64,000 nucleotides of DNA, from assembly GCA_015345905.1 (NCBI GenBank), contig JADDTR010000003.1:930001-994000 (forward strand), in the 5' to 3' direction. This document shows, one piece after another, positions 1 to 11,839 of this stretch. Positions within the stretch are counted from its first letter, which is position 1. Each line of letters begins with the position of its first letter. Source of the DNA: Aotearoamyces nothofagi. Its lineage: Eukaryota; Ascomycota; Leotiomycetes; Leotiales; Tympanidaceae. Under the pieces are notes generated by a model. It saw only the letters and a program-made list of their open reading frames with translations, was not told the origin of the DNA and did not search any database. Position numbers and translations under genes: made by a program.

Positions 1-981
1 CAGCATACGGCTGTCACTGGGCCGTAGAGCCGCGTGTACAGCAGTACGGAGACTGAACTATGTGTGCTGTGTCATTTTTAGAAGTCTCCGTTTGCTGCAC
101 TATACGTAAAGCGCCCGAGGATCCAGGTGCACTGCACGGTAGTCCTAACGTGAGCGTTGAGGATCGAGGATCGAGAATCAAGACTTGGCAACGCTCACCT
201 TGAGGCTCGAATCTGATTGCAAGCTTCTTACCCCAAGCTCCCACGTACTGTAGCGTACTAGTTTTAGAGTTGGTACGTTGCGTACTCGGGTACTTCGACA
301 TCCCGTCACCAAACAGCAGCAGGCCAGCGCGCCAGACTGCACAACTTGCCACGAGCAGCCTCCTGCCCTCTCAACTGCTCTCTCTGTTGCCACTTACGAG
401 CCGTGCCCGAGGCATTCCAGTCATCAGCCGTCAGTCATCAGTGGTGGCCAGGATAAGAGACGCAAATACGTGTGTCTTGGAGATGCAATGTACTACTGTA
501 CGTACTGTATTCGTACCCAGAAGAGAAAAGCGGAGAAAGCGTCCGTCGCCGATAGAGCCGACGATAGGCTATCTAAACAAGGGGTGGGTTGTTTCGTCCG
601 GGGGGGCCTGTCGTCAGCCTGTCGCTGGTCTCGTTGCTGGTCTCGACCCCACCTTTGCTGTCCCCGATCGCGCGGTGATTGGCCGCCGGTGGGGCCAGCG
701 CAGACGGCAGGGGAGAGGCAGGCACGACAGGGGCGGCAGGGAGCGCACGGGGCATGTAATCTGATGGTCTGCGATGGTGTGCGATGGCCTGCGCGCGCCG
801 ATGTAGAATGACGTAGGGACGTCGAACCCGCAGAAATGCGAGTGGAGGTGACTGGACTGCCCGTCTTCTGCCTCGCTGTGTGCTGTGTCTGTCGCCCGGC
901 GGGTGTGGGTGCACGCACGGCATTGCTGTACGTACTGTACTGTATTTCTATCGAGGTAGCTAGCTTACTGCACAGTACACA

Positions 982-1057
982 CAGTCTGTCTGTCAGTCAG
1001 TCAGTCAGTCTGTCTGTCAGTCAGTCTGTCTGTCTGTCAGTCAGTCTGTCTGTCTGC
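982..1057. repeat. CTGT/CAGT tetranucleotide microsatellite
   Basis: About 76 bases made only of alternating blocks of CTGT and CAGT units. The repeat produces Ser/Val/Gln-rich pseudo-peptides in one frame, which explains the open frame over it. No gene is inferred. Confidence 0.9.
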
Positions 1058-4000
1058 ACATCGTATCCCTCCCTCCCTCCTCCTCCCCGGCTCTGCCTGG
1101 GAAGAACGAGGCCGCAGCCGGTGATGTCAGCGGGGGGTCTGAATGCTGCCGCGCCGACAAGCTGGCACCTCGAGAGGCATTCCGGACATTCCAAGACTGT
1201 GCATGTTGATCCGCGAGGCTAAGTGATCCAAGCTCAGAGCTCCCGAGGGCGCTCAGATGCCGGTCAGATCGACACCGGCAGAGCATCTCTCTCCAGTACC
1301 TTATTCTCTGGTCGCGGCATATCGTATATCGCGAGCTCGTCGGCCACGGCCCTGATTGATTGTGTCGAGTATTCACGTCCAAGAGCGCAGAGGGGACGTA
1401 AGGCACTCACCCGCACCAACGGCGCCGGAGACCGGAGAGGAGGGGCGCGGCTCCAGCGATTAGCATTTGCTTCCGGGAGTCTGTGGCCCTGTGGCCCTGT
1501 GGCCCCAGCATACCTGCGTACAGTACAGTACCTATCGAGTGCAATACACCTTACCTACAGCACACCGTAGTTAGTACCTACCGTACAGTACCTTGGGGAG
1601 GTCCCTGCCCTACCCTACGAGAGCCTGCCACACAGGATTCCGTATCAGAGCCAGCCAAAGACGAAGCTCCGAGGTATAGCCTGTAGTCGAGTCGACCCTA
1701 TCTGTACTGTATGTACTGCCGCACCTTAATTCCGCCTGATACCGTGCAGTACAGCGCGGTACAGTGCAGTCCGTGTCTGTCTACCTTGCCGTAGGTGCCT
1801 GTCTACCTCAGGTGGGTATAGTACGTGCCATTTGCAGTGCCCGCCTTGCTACAGGTACTGTACCTAGCCTAGCCTTGTCTACCTTGCCACCCACCACCAG
1901 GTCCCCTCGCATGCCTGCCGAAATGGGCATCGTCACTATCTACCTACCTTAGCATCAACACTACAGTACTGCTGCACTGCAGTCTACAGTCATCTACTCC
2001 ATCACATACCTATCCTTTCTTTATTTACTGTACCTTGCTACGGCCTGTTGCTGCCTGCCATACCCGCCGCAGGGTGATGGTACAATCTTGGACCGATATT
2101 CGCAATGCCGGGCTACTTCCCTTCATCGCGAGCTGTCGTTCTCGGCGTAGTAGTGACACTGGCAAGATCCGGTGGAGTACGGTAGTACGGTAGTCTGGCA
2201 AGCGCCAGCAGCCGGAGCCCTCAGATTTGCCAATGCGTCTCGTCACCTGGCCGTCGTTGAGCGACGGCCAAGTAATACCGAGTGCAGGACGATACAGTAC
2301 TGATAACCTGAATCACTCCCTCACTACCTTATTCTGCGGCGACGTCCAATTTACCAGCTTTCATTCCTCCGAAAGGAGCTTGTCTGTGCGTACATGTATA
2401 CACATACAACGATCTACACACACCTTGCTACAAGCCGTTAACATGCATACTCTCCCAACGCAGATGCTCTGATGAGCTTCTTTCCAAATAAAAAGAATGC
2501 CGACCGGGAGATTACAGAGTGCTTGGGGAAGAAGAACGCTGCCGCTTCCGCTGCCGCATCTTGTCATCTTTTTACTCGAACTTGGCCGAACAGTCGGAGG
2601 ATGACAGATTGCGCGAATTGATGGCCGCGACATGGGATGTAGAGCAATCCTTGGGAGAGCGGTGAGAGACTCGTACAGAGGCTACTCGCCCTTTACAGAC
2701 AACCTCGATGATAATGCCTGCACACTACTAGTACTGTACATATAGTACAGCGGATACCATCGTCGAATGCCCGATACGAACGCTTGAATCTCTCACCCTC
2801 CCCTCTCGCCTTTTCCCCACAATGGCATCTGCCGACGTGTCAAGGCTCATTGCCCGGGGAGATGGTGCAGGAAACAAAATATTTGCAAACAAGGGTGCAA
2901 AGCAGGCCAAGTAAGCCAGGTCCCAAAAAGAGAAGCCATTTTCAGGACTAAGGACGTAGCTACAGCAGATATGTACAGTATAGTAGGGTAGAGGAGAAGG
3001 GTTTTCAAAGATAACGATTGGCAAGGGCATGGGAGTGGGCCGTCCTTTTTCGAGTCAGTGGAGTCAGTGTATATATTTATATATATCACTGTACTCATGT
3101 CAACTGCTCTCGCCGCCAGCCAGTGGGAGCTCGTCAAAAATGGCAGTGGGCGGTGGCGCATCTCGGAGAGAACGAGGAAGGATTGCTAGTGCATTGACGG
3201 TGCGGATAGCGTTGAATGGCGCATTTGGGCGTGGACAAGCACAACAAGCAACAGAGGCTGCATTGGCAGGTTTGCACCGTCTTCAAGTCGCAGCTGCATC
3301 CATCCTCAGTTCACCCTCGGTTCGTCATTCTGGAGTTTAGGGTGTTTACGCGCGTTTGTGGCCAAAATGACGGCTTAAGCCACTGAACTCCGTGCTCCTA
3401 CAGCGCAAGGACACCCCCAGTGTCACTGCCGCCGTCGCAGTCGCCGTCGCTGCCACTACGAAATCCGATGCTGCGCTTTGCCGTGCCTGTGTCCAAAGCC
3501 ATCCCTACTGGGACAAAGGACAGCCCTGGTTCCTGTAATGTCTTGTCAATTTTGCCCTGCCAATGACCAGTGGTTGCTGAGCACCAGATCCATGCACCCA
3601 GCGTCATCTCTCTCTCTTATTTTCTTTTTTCTTCCTTCCGCGTCTTATAACCTTATAGTACTGTTCTCCAGGAAAACGTCCAAAGGGCAAATAACAAGAC
3701 GTGCTAACAGTAATGCTAATTCTGCCGCTGCTTGGCAACTTGCTGCCCCATTCTTCCCACCGCCCCTCTAAAAAAGGAGTGTCGCAGATGCTTGATTAAG
3801 GTAGGGTTGCGGGCGCATGGTATATTAGCATACAGTGCTATAGCGGTGTCAGCAGCAAGCAGCAAGCAGCATACAGCATACAGCATAAAGGCATGAATAC
3901 AGGACGGTGCTTGCCCTGTACGAGACCTTGTAGTGCCAGTGCGAAATCATTCAGTATGGGAGTATAGTACAGTACATACTGGACAGTACAGCACGCTACA

Positions 4001-4247
4001 GCCAGCCCCGTCGCTGCTGGACTGCCACACCCATAGCGACAGCCCCCCACCAACGTACTGTCCTGTAACTATAATACGCCATCCGCACACGCCTGCGCCC
4101 ACCTGATCGCAGGGCCGCCATGCAGCCACTCACCTGCAAAAGCGCCAGCGAGCTAGCAGTGCTTCAACGAAGGAAGCCAGTGCCAAGTACTGCTTGCTAC
4201 CTTACGGCAAGCAGTTCTGCCTGTACTCGCCGAGTGAGGTATATATC

Positions 4248-4290
4248 CTACTGTATACAGTAGTGTATACAGTAGTATATACTATAGCAG
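4248..4290. repeat. palindromic TACTGTATACAGTA repeat
   Basis: Positions 4248-4263 form a perfect 16-base palindrome centred on GTATAC. It is followed by a second partial copy and by an alternating AT-rich tail. It belongs to the same CAGTA/TACTG word family that is scattered over the spacers. Confidence 0.8.
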
Positions 4291-4460
4291 ACAGGCAAGG
4301 TATCTCTATGTAACCAAGGCCACCTTGGATTCCACCGTCCACAGTCCATCGTATAGTACAGTGCAGTACTTGTACCGTACACGCTACGGAGGACTGTATC
4401 TACCCGGTCCTCTCACGAATCTACCGTGGCTCTCCCACTCCTCGCTCCACCACCCCCCAT

Positions 4461-4511
4461 GTGCCAGTCAGTGCCAGTCAGTGCCAGTCAGTGCCAGTGC
4501 CCCAGTGCCAG
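4461..4511. repeat. 10-base minisatellite GTGCCAGTCA
   Basis: Three exact tandem copies of GTGCCAGTCA followed by degenerate copies (GTGCCAGTGC, CCAGTGCCAG). The same CAGTGCC core recurs in unrelated spacers near 42.0 and 42.2 kb. Confidence 0.9.
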
Positions 4512-5425
4512 TTCCCAAGTCCCAAGTCCCCAGCCCCGTCCTCTTTCGGCCTCTGCTCTTGGCAACTGGCTTCATACGGACGGGCGCACCAGGGCGAGTG
4601 GCACAATCGCACTCCACATATCTCACTACTTACTGCACAGGACAGTCCTGTCCTGTCGCCCCCCGGCCCGCCGCTGCCACTCCCGCGCTACTGTAGCTGC
4701 GCTGTAGCTGAACCGTAAGGTAAGGCTAGGTAGGGCAGTTACAGTGCTGCCGTGCTGCACTGTGCAGCTGTGCAGCACGGCAGCACTCGTACTTTGGAGG
4801 GACAGCCGTGTCGTGTCGCGAGTCTACGGTAATGGTCGAGTCTGAGGGGACAGCTTTGTCATGCAGATTGCCCCCTCCCCTCCCTCCTCCCTCTGCAAGC
4901 CCGGAGGGGGCGAGGCACAGTGACGCCCCGTCGCTCTTGTCGTCGACTTGGGATGACGAGCATGGCGGGCATGGCGGGCATGGCTGGCGTGTGTGTATGC
5001 ACCTACAGCGCAAAGGGCCAAGGCCGCAGAGATAGCGGTCGGCCTTTTTCCCTCTTTCCCGCTGCCCTCTTCCCTGGAGATCCCCGAAGGCTTTCGGTAC
5101 TCCGAGGCCTCCCAGACGACTAGGGCTGCCACAACCCTCTTTCGTGCCCATGCTGCCGTACTGTACTGTACATACTGTACATGCAGCCCGGGGGCAGCTT
5201 GGTGCGTGCAGGTGCAGTGGCAGCGGCAGCAGTGGCAGCAGTGGCAGCTCCATCCAGCCTGCGGTCGAGTCGTCCGCCGGGCGCCCTCCTGTACGGCCTC
5301 CCGCCTCCCGCGCAGAGCGAGCGAGTGTGTGTATGCGCAGTGCGGTGCACGCATCCCCAGCAGCCATGCCTAGCCGTGCCTGGCCGTGTCCTGCGACCTG
5401 AGGACGCTCAGGTAGCACGGGAGTA

Positions 5426-5473
5426 CGGTAGAGCGGTAGAGCGGTAGAGCGGTAGTGCGGTAGTGCGGTAGTG
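5426..5473. repeat. 8-base tandem repeat GGTAGAGC / GGTAGTGC
   Basis: Roughly six copies of an 8-base unit that drifts from GGTAGAGC to GGTAGTGC along the array. It lies just downstream of other GC-rich repeats and creates a long but artefactual minus-strand reading frame. Confidence 0.85.
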
Positions 5474-5680
5474 GTCGCGGTAGCGGTACGTACTGCAGAG
5501 TCGTGCGCGATGCGCGAGAGCGGCAGCCTGAGGTAGCGGACGGTGTGGTATGCCAGGCCTGCCGTGCTGCCGCCCTCGCAGTCGTCGTGCCCAGGCAGGT
5601 ATGGCATGCCGCCATGCTGCTGTACCTCCGGCCGGGAATAACACCGCCCAGCGCAGAAGGAAGCAGCACCGCACGGCAGG

Positions 5681-5813
5681 GCATGGCCTGGCATGGCCTG
5701 GCACGGCAGACCTGGTCGCTCAGGCATGCAGCGCAGTTCAGGCATGCAGCGCAGTTCAGGCATGCGGTTCAGGCATGCACGGTGCAGTGGGTGCAGTGGG
5801 TGCAGTGGGTGCA
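5681..5813. repeat. nested minisatellite cluster
   Basis: Three adjacent arrays: two copies of a 10-base GCATGGCCTG unit, two exact copies plus a partial copy of an 18-base unit beginning CAGGCATGCAGCGC (5721-5769), and three to four copies of the 9-base GTGCAGTGG unit (about 5781-5813). The neighbouring arrays have different unit lengths, which suggests repeated local slippage rather than one expansion. Confidence 0.85.
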
Positions 5814-6059
5814 GGCCCGCTCCGCGCAGGGCGGCCCTGTGCGGTGCCGTAGCTGCCCGCCGTAGGAGCTCGAGCTATCCACGCCGCCGCGGTGCGCTAG
5901 CAGGCACCTACGCCATAGGGTCGCCATCCCTGCCCCGCCCCTGCCCCGCCCCTGCCCGTCCCTGCTCCACCTCCATCATACCGTCAGGCCTGCCATGCTA
6001 GCGGCCCTCTGCGGCCCTCTGCTGCCCTGCCAGGCAGCCCTGACGGCTCCCAGGGCCGC

Positions 6060-6132
6060 CGACGCTTCGACGCTTCGACGCTTCGACGCTGCGGCGTCCT
6101 TCGCCCTGGCCGTCGACCGTCGACCGTCGACC
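6060..6132. repeat. CGACGCTT and CGTCGAC tandem repeats
   Basis: Four copies of CGACGCTT (6060-6090) and three copies of the 7-base CGTCGAC (6111-6132), separated by about 20 bases of unique sequence. Confidence 0.85.
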
Positions 6133-6241
6133 TTCGTCCCGGCGACGCTCCATCTGGCTGCCAGCCTCAGCGGGAGACTTATGTAAAGCTTCATGTCCCC
6201 TCCCCCCCGCCTTGCCCTGCGATCGCCCCGTAGACTTCCCG

Positions 6242-6248
6242 TATAAAA
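6242..6248 (+). promoter_or_regulatory. possible TATA box (TATAAAA)
   Basis: A TATAAAA on the plus strand, about 1.2 kb upstream of the C2H2 factor start codon. If used, the messenger would have a long leader running through three short tandem arrays, possibly with a leader intron. This is inferred from the motif alone. Confidence 0.25.
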
Positions 6249-6410
6249 CACCCGTCTCAGTCCCCCCCCCGAGGCCGCTGGATTTGCATCTCATCTCCTA
6301 CGACCTCTGCTAGACTGCACTATTGCCCGACTCGGCGACCTCAAACACGCTGCTGCTCTGATCATCGCCGCAATCATCCAAGCCGCCCAAAGTGCCGGTC
6401 CTGCTCGCTC

Positions 6411-6538
6411 CATCTTTCCATCTTTCCATCTTGCCATCTTGCCATCTTCACCACGTTCACCACGCTCGCCACGTTCACCACGTTCAATCCTCGGCGCGCG
6501 CCTGTCCAGCACCGCCCAGCACCGCCCAGCACCGCCCA
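6411..6538. repeat. CCATCTT, CCACGTT and CCAGCACCGC arrays
   Basis: Three consecutive arrays: about five copies of CCATCTT-like units (6411-6449), about four CACCACGTT-like units (6449-6486) and three copies of the 10-base CCAGCACCGC (about 6506-6538). Confidence 0.85.
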
Positions 6539-6883
6539 AGACATCGAATCTGCCTCCTCTGCGTGCCTCGCCCGCTCAGGTACTGACTGTACCGTGCCTC
6601 CCGACCAGCCTGCCGGCCGGCCCTGCCTGGCCTTGCTCCCTCGATTCGCTGTGCCGATATCAGGCGATCCGCCCATGAGCTTAATCTCGCCGTCATCTGT
6701 CTCCCCGAGCACCAGCCCATATTTGATTTCGTCAGCCGCGAGTACAGCGTGGCTCGAGGCAGCCTGAGCGAGAGACGGTGTCTTGGATGATCCCTTCTGG
6801 AGACATACTGGCTGCAGCACCCGTCCCATCCCATCCCTTCCCATCCCCACTGCCCGTCTGCTCTCGCGCGCCCTCGCACGCAT

Positions 6884-6936
6884 CCCAGGCCTCCCAGACT
6901 TCCCAGGCTTCCCAGACTTCCCAGACTTCCCAGATC
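6884..6936. repeat. 9-base tandem repeat CCCAGACTT
   Basis: Six copies of a 9-base unit, alternating CCCAGGCTT and CCCAGACTT. Because 9 is a multiple of three, every frame through it stays open, but no conserved protein surrounds it. Confidence 0.9.
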
Positions 6937-7112
6937 CAGAGGGCCTCCGCGCTGGCCAGCGCAGCCAGGCCAAACCCGACCCGGTGCCCTCGGTTCTCCA
7001 GACAGGCGCGCTACTGCCCGGCTCCTCGTCCACCGCCCTCGGGCGAATCACAGGCGCGCAGCCCCCCCCGCCGGCCCTGCCTGCCCTCCTATCAGCCAGC
7101 GTCCAGCATCAG

Positions 7113-7156
7113 AGGCCACTACAGGCCACTACAGGCCACTACAGGCAACCACAGGC
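7113..7156. repeat. 10-base tandem repeat ACAGGCCACT
   Basis: Three to four copies of ACAGGCCACT with a degenerate tail, about 270 bases upstream of the C2H2 factor start codon, so probably in its promoter or leader. Confidence 0.85.
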
Positions 7157-7424
7157 AAGCCAGCCGTCCAGCTAGTCGGTTTGGGCCATCTACCGGCTAC
7201 CAAGACGAGCACATAAAGATCGCTGATCCCATCCGTCAGTGTCTGAAGTGTCTGACAGATCGTCTGGACATTGCCTGCAAAGCCGTCCTTCGCGCCGAAA
7301 CCTGAAACTTTGACGACTGGATCTTGGATTAATCCTCGCTGCTGCTACCTGCGACTACTCCACCGCGCCAGAACACCTCGTCGTCGTCTCGACCGCTGTC
7401 TTTATATCTCTCGTCTTTAAGAAG

Positions 7425-8670
7425 ATGACTATGGCCATTGACTCCCAACAGCGCCAGTTTGGCGGTATGAACTTCGACCACATGCCTTACTCCAACAGCT
7501 CGCCTCACTTCACGAACCCGTGGGCGTCGACCTCGGCGCCGGCCCAGCAGCACAACCTGTATGCGCCCTCGCACGGCATGACTCTCGGTCTGGACGCAAT
7601 TGCGAAGCAGCCGTCATCTCGCATTGGCAACAATGTGTCTCTGCAGTCCTATGCCAGCGTACCCATTGCCGCGGCATCAGCAGGTAGCTCTCTCGGGGAT
7701 GTGTATGGTCAGGACGAATTACTCACAATGTCGCAAGATCTGCTGAGCCCGAGCCGCATGCAGGCTTCTGGTCCAGCCTACGGAAACGAGGTTTCCTACA
7801 CGACCGGAGCTTCGTCGAACCATCCTACATATGTAACGTCGATGCCTTACGAATCTTTAGGATATGCGCCGGCGCCTGTGCGATCGACATACACCCTCCA
7901 GCAGCAGTCACACGCAGATAACTCTCGACGGCTGTCACAACCGTCAGTACCCTCAAACTCTCTCTTCGATGCAGAAGGGCCTCGTCACCAGCGCCAGAAT
8001 TCCCTTATTGACTTCAATGACAGTGGTATGAGCGCCGAATCAACCCGCAGCTTTGGCGACGCGATCGACGCAAGTCGAGGGATGATCGCCATGAGCCAGA
8101 ACACTACTCCCCGAAATATCTACGGACCTGGGGCTCGAACAGGTAGGGGATCGGGCGATTCATACGGCTTCCCTACGACACACTCAACAAGCTCCTCGAT
8201 ATCATCAACTGGCAACTACCCGTCCTACTTTGCCGGCTCTGTCGACTCGTCTGTCAGCGACTATTCCAATGCCGGCTCAGATATCGAATCGGTATCGTCT
8301 CGCACCCTGCCAAGACCCTCCGGACTCCTGAACGGTGGTATTCCACCAGCTCCCCAGTCGATGATGGGGCAGTTCAGCTCAAAGGTCTCGTCCAGTACGC
8401 AAAAGAAGCACAAGTGTAAGGTCTGTGACAAGCGCTTCACGCGCCCCAGTTCTCTTCAGACGCACATGTACAGTCATACTGGCGAGAAGCGTAGGTTCTT
8501 CCACATCCGTTACTCGCTAAGCCATAATTAACTCGGATGTAGCATTCTCTTGCGAAGTTGAAGGCTGCGGCCGGCATTTTTCCGTCGTGTCAAACTTGCG
8601 CAGACACCGCAAAGTCCACAAGGGCGAGGCACGATCCGAAGCCGGATCTGACGACCACTCCGATGAATAA
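7425..8670 (+). CDS. two-finger C2H2 zinc-finger transcription factor
   Basis: Predicted 397-residue nuclear DNA-binding protein. Exons are 7425-8490 and 8543-8670; the intron is 52 bases with GT-AG ends. The first 325 residues are a Ser/Gln/Pro/Asn-rich low-complexity region, as is usual for fungal activators. Finger 1 uses C331, C334, H347 and H351; finger 2 uses C359, C364, H377 and H381. They are joined by a classical TGEKP linker, and the intron falls exactly inside that linker. The protein ends soon after finger 2 with an acidic tail. The paired spacing (C-x2-C then C-x4-C) is common in fungal regulators of development and metabolism, but I cannot assign an orthologue. The ATG at 7425 (MTMAIDS) is preceded by a pyrimidine-rich leader. 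If the intron is retained, the frame stops at 8529-8531 and only one finger is made. Confidence 0.9.
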
Positions 8671-10540
8671 AAGAAAACCTCCGTTGGAGGGATTTGATTT
8701 TACGAATGTCCATATCACTCGTCTCGATGGCATATTTGCGTTTTTAGAAGCCACGAAAAGTCCAAAAGAAAATGACTTTGGAATTTTGTGTTTAATGTCC
8801 CGCTTTTGTTGCTTTCGATATCCCTCAGCGCGGTGTTGATATTCAAGAGATTGGTGGGAACGGAATGTCTTTTAGATACACTTTCCTCTTCGACTACTAT
8901 CGCTGAGAGAGCTCCTGTATGAGTCTAGGGAGGATACCTGGGAGCGCATGGTCTTTGATGACCGTGAGCTTATACACCGGCGTTCGGGAAGGGTAATATT
9001 TTTTTGCACATAATAAGTCTGTCTGTACTACTAGATTTCTTACTCTCGTTATGGTCACCATATACCCCTCGGCTGTCTGGCTTCTTTTTAATGGCGGATA
9101 GGCTGTACACAGTCGCTACGATAGATCCTAATGATATTTACATGATGCATATCCACGGACCAAGAAGAAAGTCTCGATTCTGGAATGATGCGCCTCTCTC
9201 TCTCTCTCTATGCTCGCTCCCCTAGGAGCAAGTGTTCTCCCGAGGGACAAGGACAGCTCACGCACCGAAGCCCCAAGTACTCGGGAGCATGTCACTGCAG
9301 CGCGCTGCTCTATTCATGGCCACAAGGGAATCCCACGAAATTCAATTGCGACTAGTTTGAGGTAGCAAGTATTAGATTAGAGTTGGTGTCGGCCTTAAAA
9401 AAAGACTGGATCGTCAGGGTGCGGCCAGACGTCACCACCCCACCCCGCCTCCACTTGGCAACGGGGCGAGAGATCTGCAGGGACCTTGCCTGCCGGTGCA
9501 CATGAAATCGGCCAGAGGCGTGAGGTGAGGGCATGAGGCACGAACCCAGCCCAAACGTCCGTCTGGACAGACACCGCAGAAACACAGGCTGGCGACGAGG
9601 CGACATGACACAAATGACATGCGCACCCAGGCGAAGCAAACATGCCCCGCGCAAACAGGGCCAAAGACACAAAGACGGGCCACCGGACGCCCTGTCCTGT
9701 GGCCGGAGGAGAAGCGACTGGGCGGCGCAGGGCGGGTCTTCGGGAAAGGCGTCGGTCGGAATAAGCGACGGGGGGAGGGCGCCGTTACGTCGGTGGCGCG
9801 CGATGCGAGACAGGGGTCGGCGTGTGTGCGGAATCTCCTCTCGGCGCCAGGCCGGGCGAAGCGAGAAGGCGGAGTGGGATGGGACGGGGGCATGTGTCGA
9901 TGGCAGGCGGGAAACAACGTCATCGAGGAGGTTCGGCCCTGGAAGACGAAGGCGGCGAGTGGGGAGTGACGAGAGAGAGAGAGAGAGGGCCGGCGGTCTC
10001 GAGGCACGCGCGAGGCTGGAAGGGGGAGGAGAGGAGGACCACGGCAGATAGGGATGTGGGTATGGGATGCGTGACGGGGCGGGAGTGGATGCTTGGATTG
10101 CGCATGTAGATTGTGGATTGTGTGTCCCAAGGCTGGGTCCTCCGGGGCTTGCGCTCCCCAGTGCCGGCTGGGGCTGGGTTTGGGCTTGGGCTTGGGTGTC
10201 GGAGAGGATGCAGGATGGGGGAATTCGGGGCGAGGGAAGGGATGGATGGACAAGATGGATGGACAGCTTGATGATGCGACGGCAGGCGTACGGAGGAGGG
10301 CGGAGGGATCTGTGCCTGTGCGTACTAGCTATGCCTGGCTGGGGAGTGGGAGGTTGGTTGATTCTGGCTTTGGAAGTACGGCGAGGCGAGATAGAGGGCC
10401 TCGGGGGGGTGAAAGAATGATACATACCGTACGTACTGTTCGTGCTGTAGGTGGTGCGCAGACAGTATGTACGTAGGTGCGATGACAGGGCAGGGCAGCT
10501 GCGGATACCGACCAGATGGGTTCGAAACAAGGCAGGCTCC

Positions 10541-10577
10541 ATATATATTTACATATATATATCTATATATTTATATA
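10541..10577. repeat. AT dinucleotide tract
   Basis: About 37 bases of interrupted AT repeat in otherwise GC-rich spacer. Confidence 0.85.
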
Positions 10578-10800
10578 CGTGTGCGACGTACGAAGTACAA
10601 AGTAGGCCAAACCGAACAGTAGCGGTCGTCGTCACGGGCCTTCTCCGCTCGGCAGTTACTCAGTACCGCAGACATAGACAGCAAACAGGAGAGCAAGTAG
10701 GAGACAGAGCACACGGCCCTGTGCCTCAGATGAGCAGAGCAGTCGATGTTCGCACGGGGGGGGGGTTGGAGAGGGCAGTGGAGTACAGGATAGTGCAGTA

Positions 10801-10867
10801 CAATGTAGGCAGCGCAGTTACAATACAGGCAGTGCAGTTACAATATACGAAGCGCAGTTACAATATA
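10801..10867. repeat. 20-base tandem repeat, three copies
   Basis: Three head-to-tail 20-base units start at 10801, 10821 and 10841, each beginning CAAT and ending GCGCAGTTA or GTGCAGTTA, followed by a partial fourth. They lie next to an ATGGATGG/ATAGATGG array at about 10880-10910. Confidence 0.9.
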
Positions 10868-11136
10868 AAACCCAGAAATTCATGGATGGATGGATAGATG
10901 GATAGATGGGATCGATTGCGATCGATGGGCGGGGTCTTGGCTCATTGGCCAAGCACCCGACGGGCACGGAAGCAGTTGCCGGAGTACGGGGGGGGGCTAC
11001 AGCACAGCACAGCAGCAGTCGCACGCGCGGTGGAGGACAAGGAGAGGAGTGGAGGACAAGGAGAGGAGAGGAGGACAAGGACAAGGACTGGAGCAGCACA
11101 GGAGCTGTGCAGGGAGATCCTCTCTCCATCATTAAT

Positions 11137-11179
11137 GTGCTGTGCTGTGCCGTGCTGTGCCGTGCTGTGCCGTGCTGTA
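11137..11179. repeat. 10-base tandem repeat CGTGCTGTGC
   Basis: Four copies of a 10-base unit made of GTGCT/GTGCC words. Confidence 0.85.
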
Positions 11180-11222
11180 CCGCCTCTGTACTGGCCCTGA
11201 GACTGGTATTGCCTGCCTGCTT

Positions 11223-11263
11223 GTACAGTACAGTGCAGTACTGTACTGTACTGTACTGTACAG
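11223..11263. repeat. CAGTA / TACTG array with hairpin potential
   Basis: The array reads as CAGTA-type units on its left side and switches to the reverse complement, TACTG-type units, on its right side. The two halves can pair as a hairpin. It is one of the longest members of the dispersed pentanucleotide family in this window. Confidence 0.9.
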
Positions 11264-11499
11264 CATCAGGCATGGGGGGCTTCCATGCGAGATGTCACCT
11301 TTTTTTAGGGGGGGAGGAGGAGGAGGAGGGTTGCAGCAGCAGAGTGCAGCTCTTCAGCAGTCGGTCGCGCAGGACTCGGAGTACGGAGAGCGCGCATGCC
11401 TGTGTGTCCTGCTCGCCTGTGCGTGCTGTACTACCTTGGCTGTACTGGCGGTGCAACTCGCCACTTCCAATAGGCTCCCCGGGCCAGGCTGGGTATGCT

Positions 11500-11560
11500 G
11501 GGGTGGTGGGTGATGGGTGATGGGTGTTGGGTAATGATGGGTGAGGATGGGTGATGGCTG
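11500..11560. repeat. GGGTGAT tandem repeat
   Basis: About seven imperfect copies of a GGGTGAT/GGGTGTT unit. Confidence 0.8.
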
Positions 11561-11802
11561 CTGGCTGGCTGCGCGAGTGACTCGGAGAGCATCACAAGTC
11601 AGTCATCCATCATCAGCTACCACTACCATGCCCAGGGAAGGCGTAGACAGGCCGGCCGGCATTCAGTCACCCGCAAGAGGTGAACAACGCTGGCTGGCTG
11701 GCTGGATGGGATGGGATGGAGTGCCTCGGGGAGCAAGGACGAGGGAGCGGAGACGGGGACGGGGAAGGGGGCACGCGCGGATGGGGCAGCGCGGGTGTCA
11801 GC

Positions 11803-11839
11803 CAGCATCCAGCATCCAGCATCCAGCATCCAGCATCCA
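11803..11839. repeat. 7-base tandem repeat CAGCATC
   Basis: Five nearly perfect copies of CAGCATC, followed by a CAGTA-type run at about 11850-11862 and ACAGACT repeats at about 11928-11955. Confidence 0.9.

Larger units (their letters stand above)
1..7424. other. gene-free, repeat-rich spacer upstream of the C2H2 factor
   Basis: No reading frame here looks like a real protein. The frames that stay open are low-complexity by-products of GC-rich repeats and overlap on both strands. The stretch holds scattered CAGTA/TACTG pentanucleotide units (for example near 500, 930, 1520, 1700, 2730, 3970, 5160), a CTGT/CAGT tract, and from about 4.4 to 7.2 kb a near-continuous series of short tandem repeats listed separately. 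The last 1.2 kb probably includes the promoter and leader of the zinc-finger gene. Non-coding RNAs cannot be excluded from sequence alone. Confidence 0.7.

Noticed and set aside
4726-5763. 345-codon minus-strand open frame
   Set aside because: The translation is built from tandem repeats (MPELRC repeats, Arg/Cys/Pro-rich runs) and overlaps open frames on the other strand; no domain or coding-like composition.
9352-10542. 396-codon minus-strand open frame, with a second long frame nested inside
   Set aside because: Several frames on both strands are open at once, a consequence of high GC. The sequence is Pro/Ser/Arg low-complexity and matches no family.
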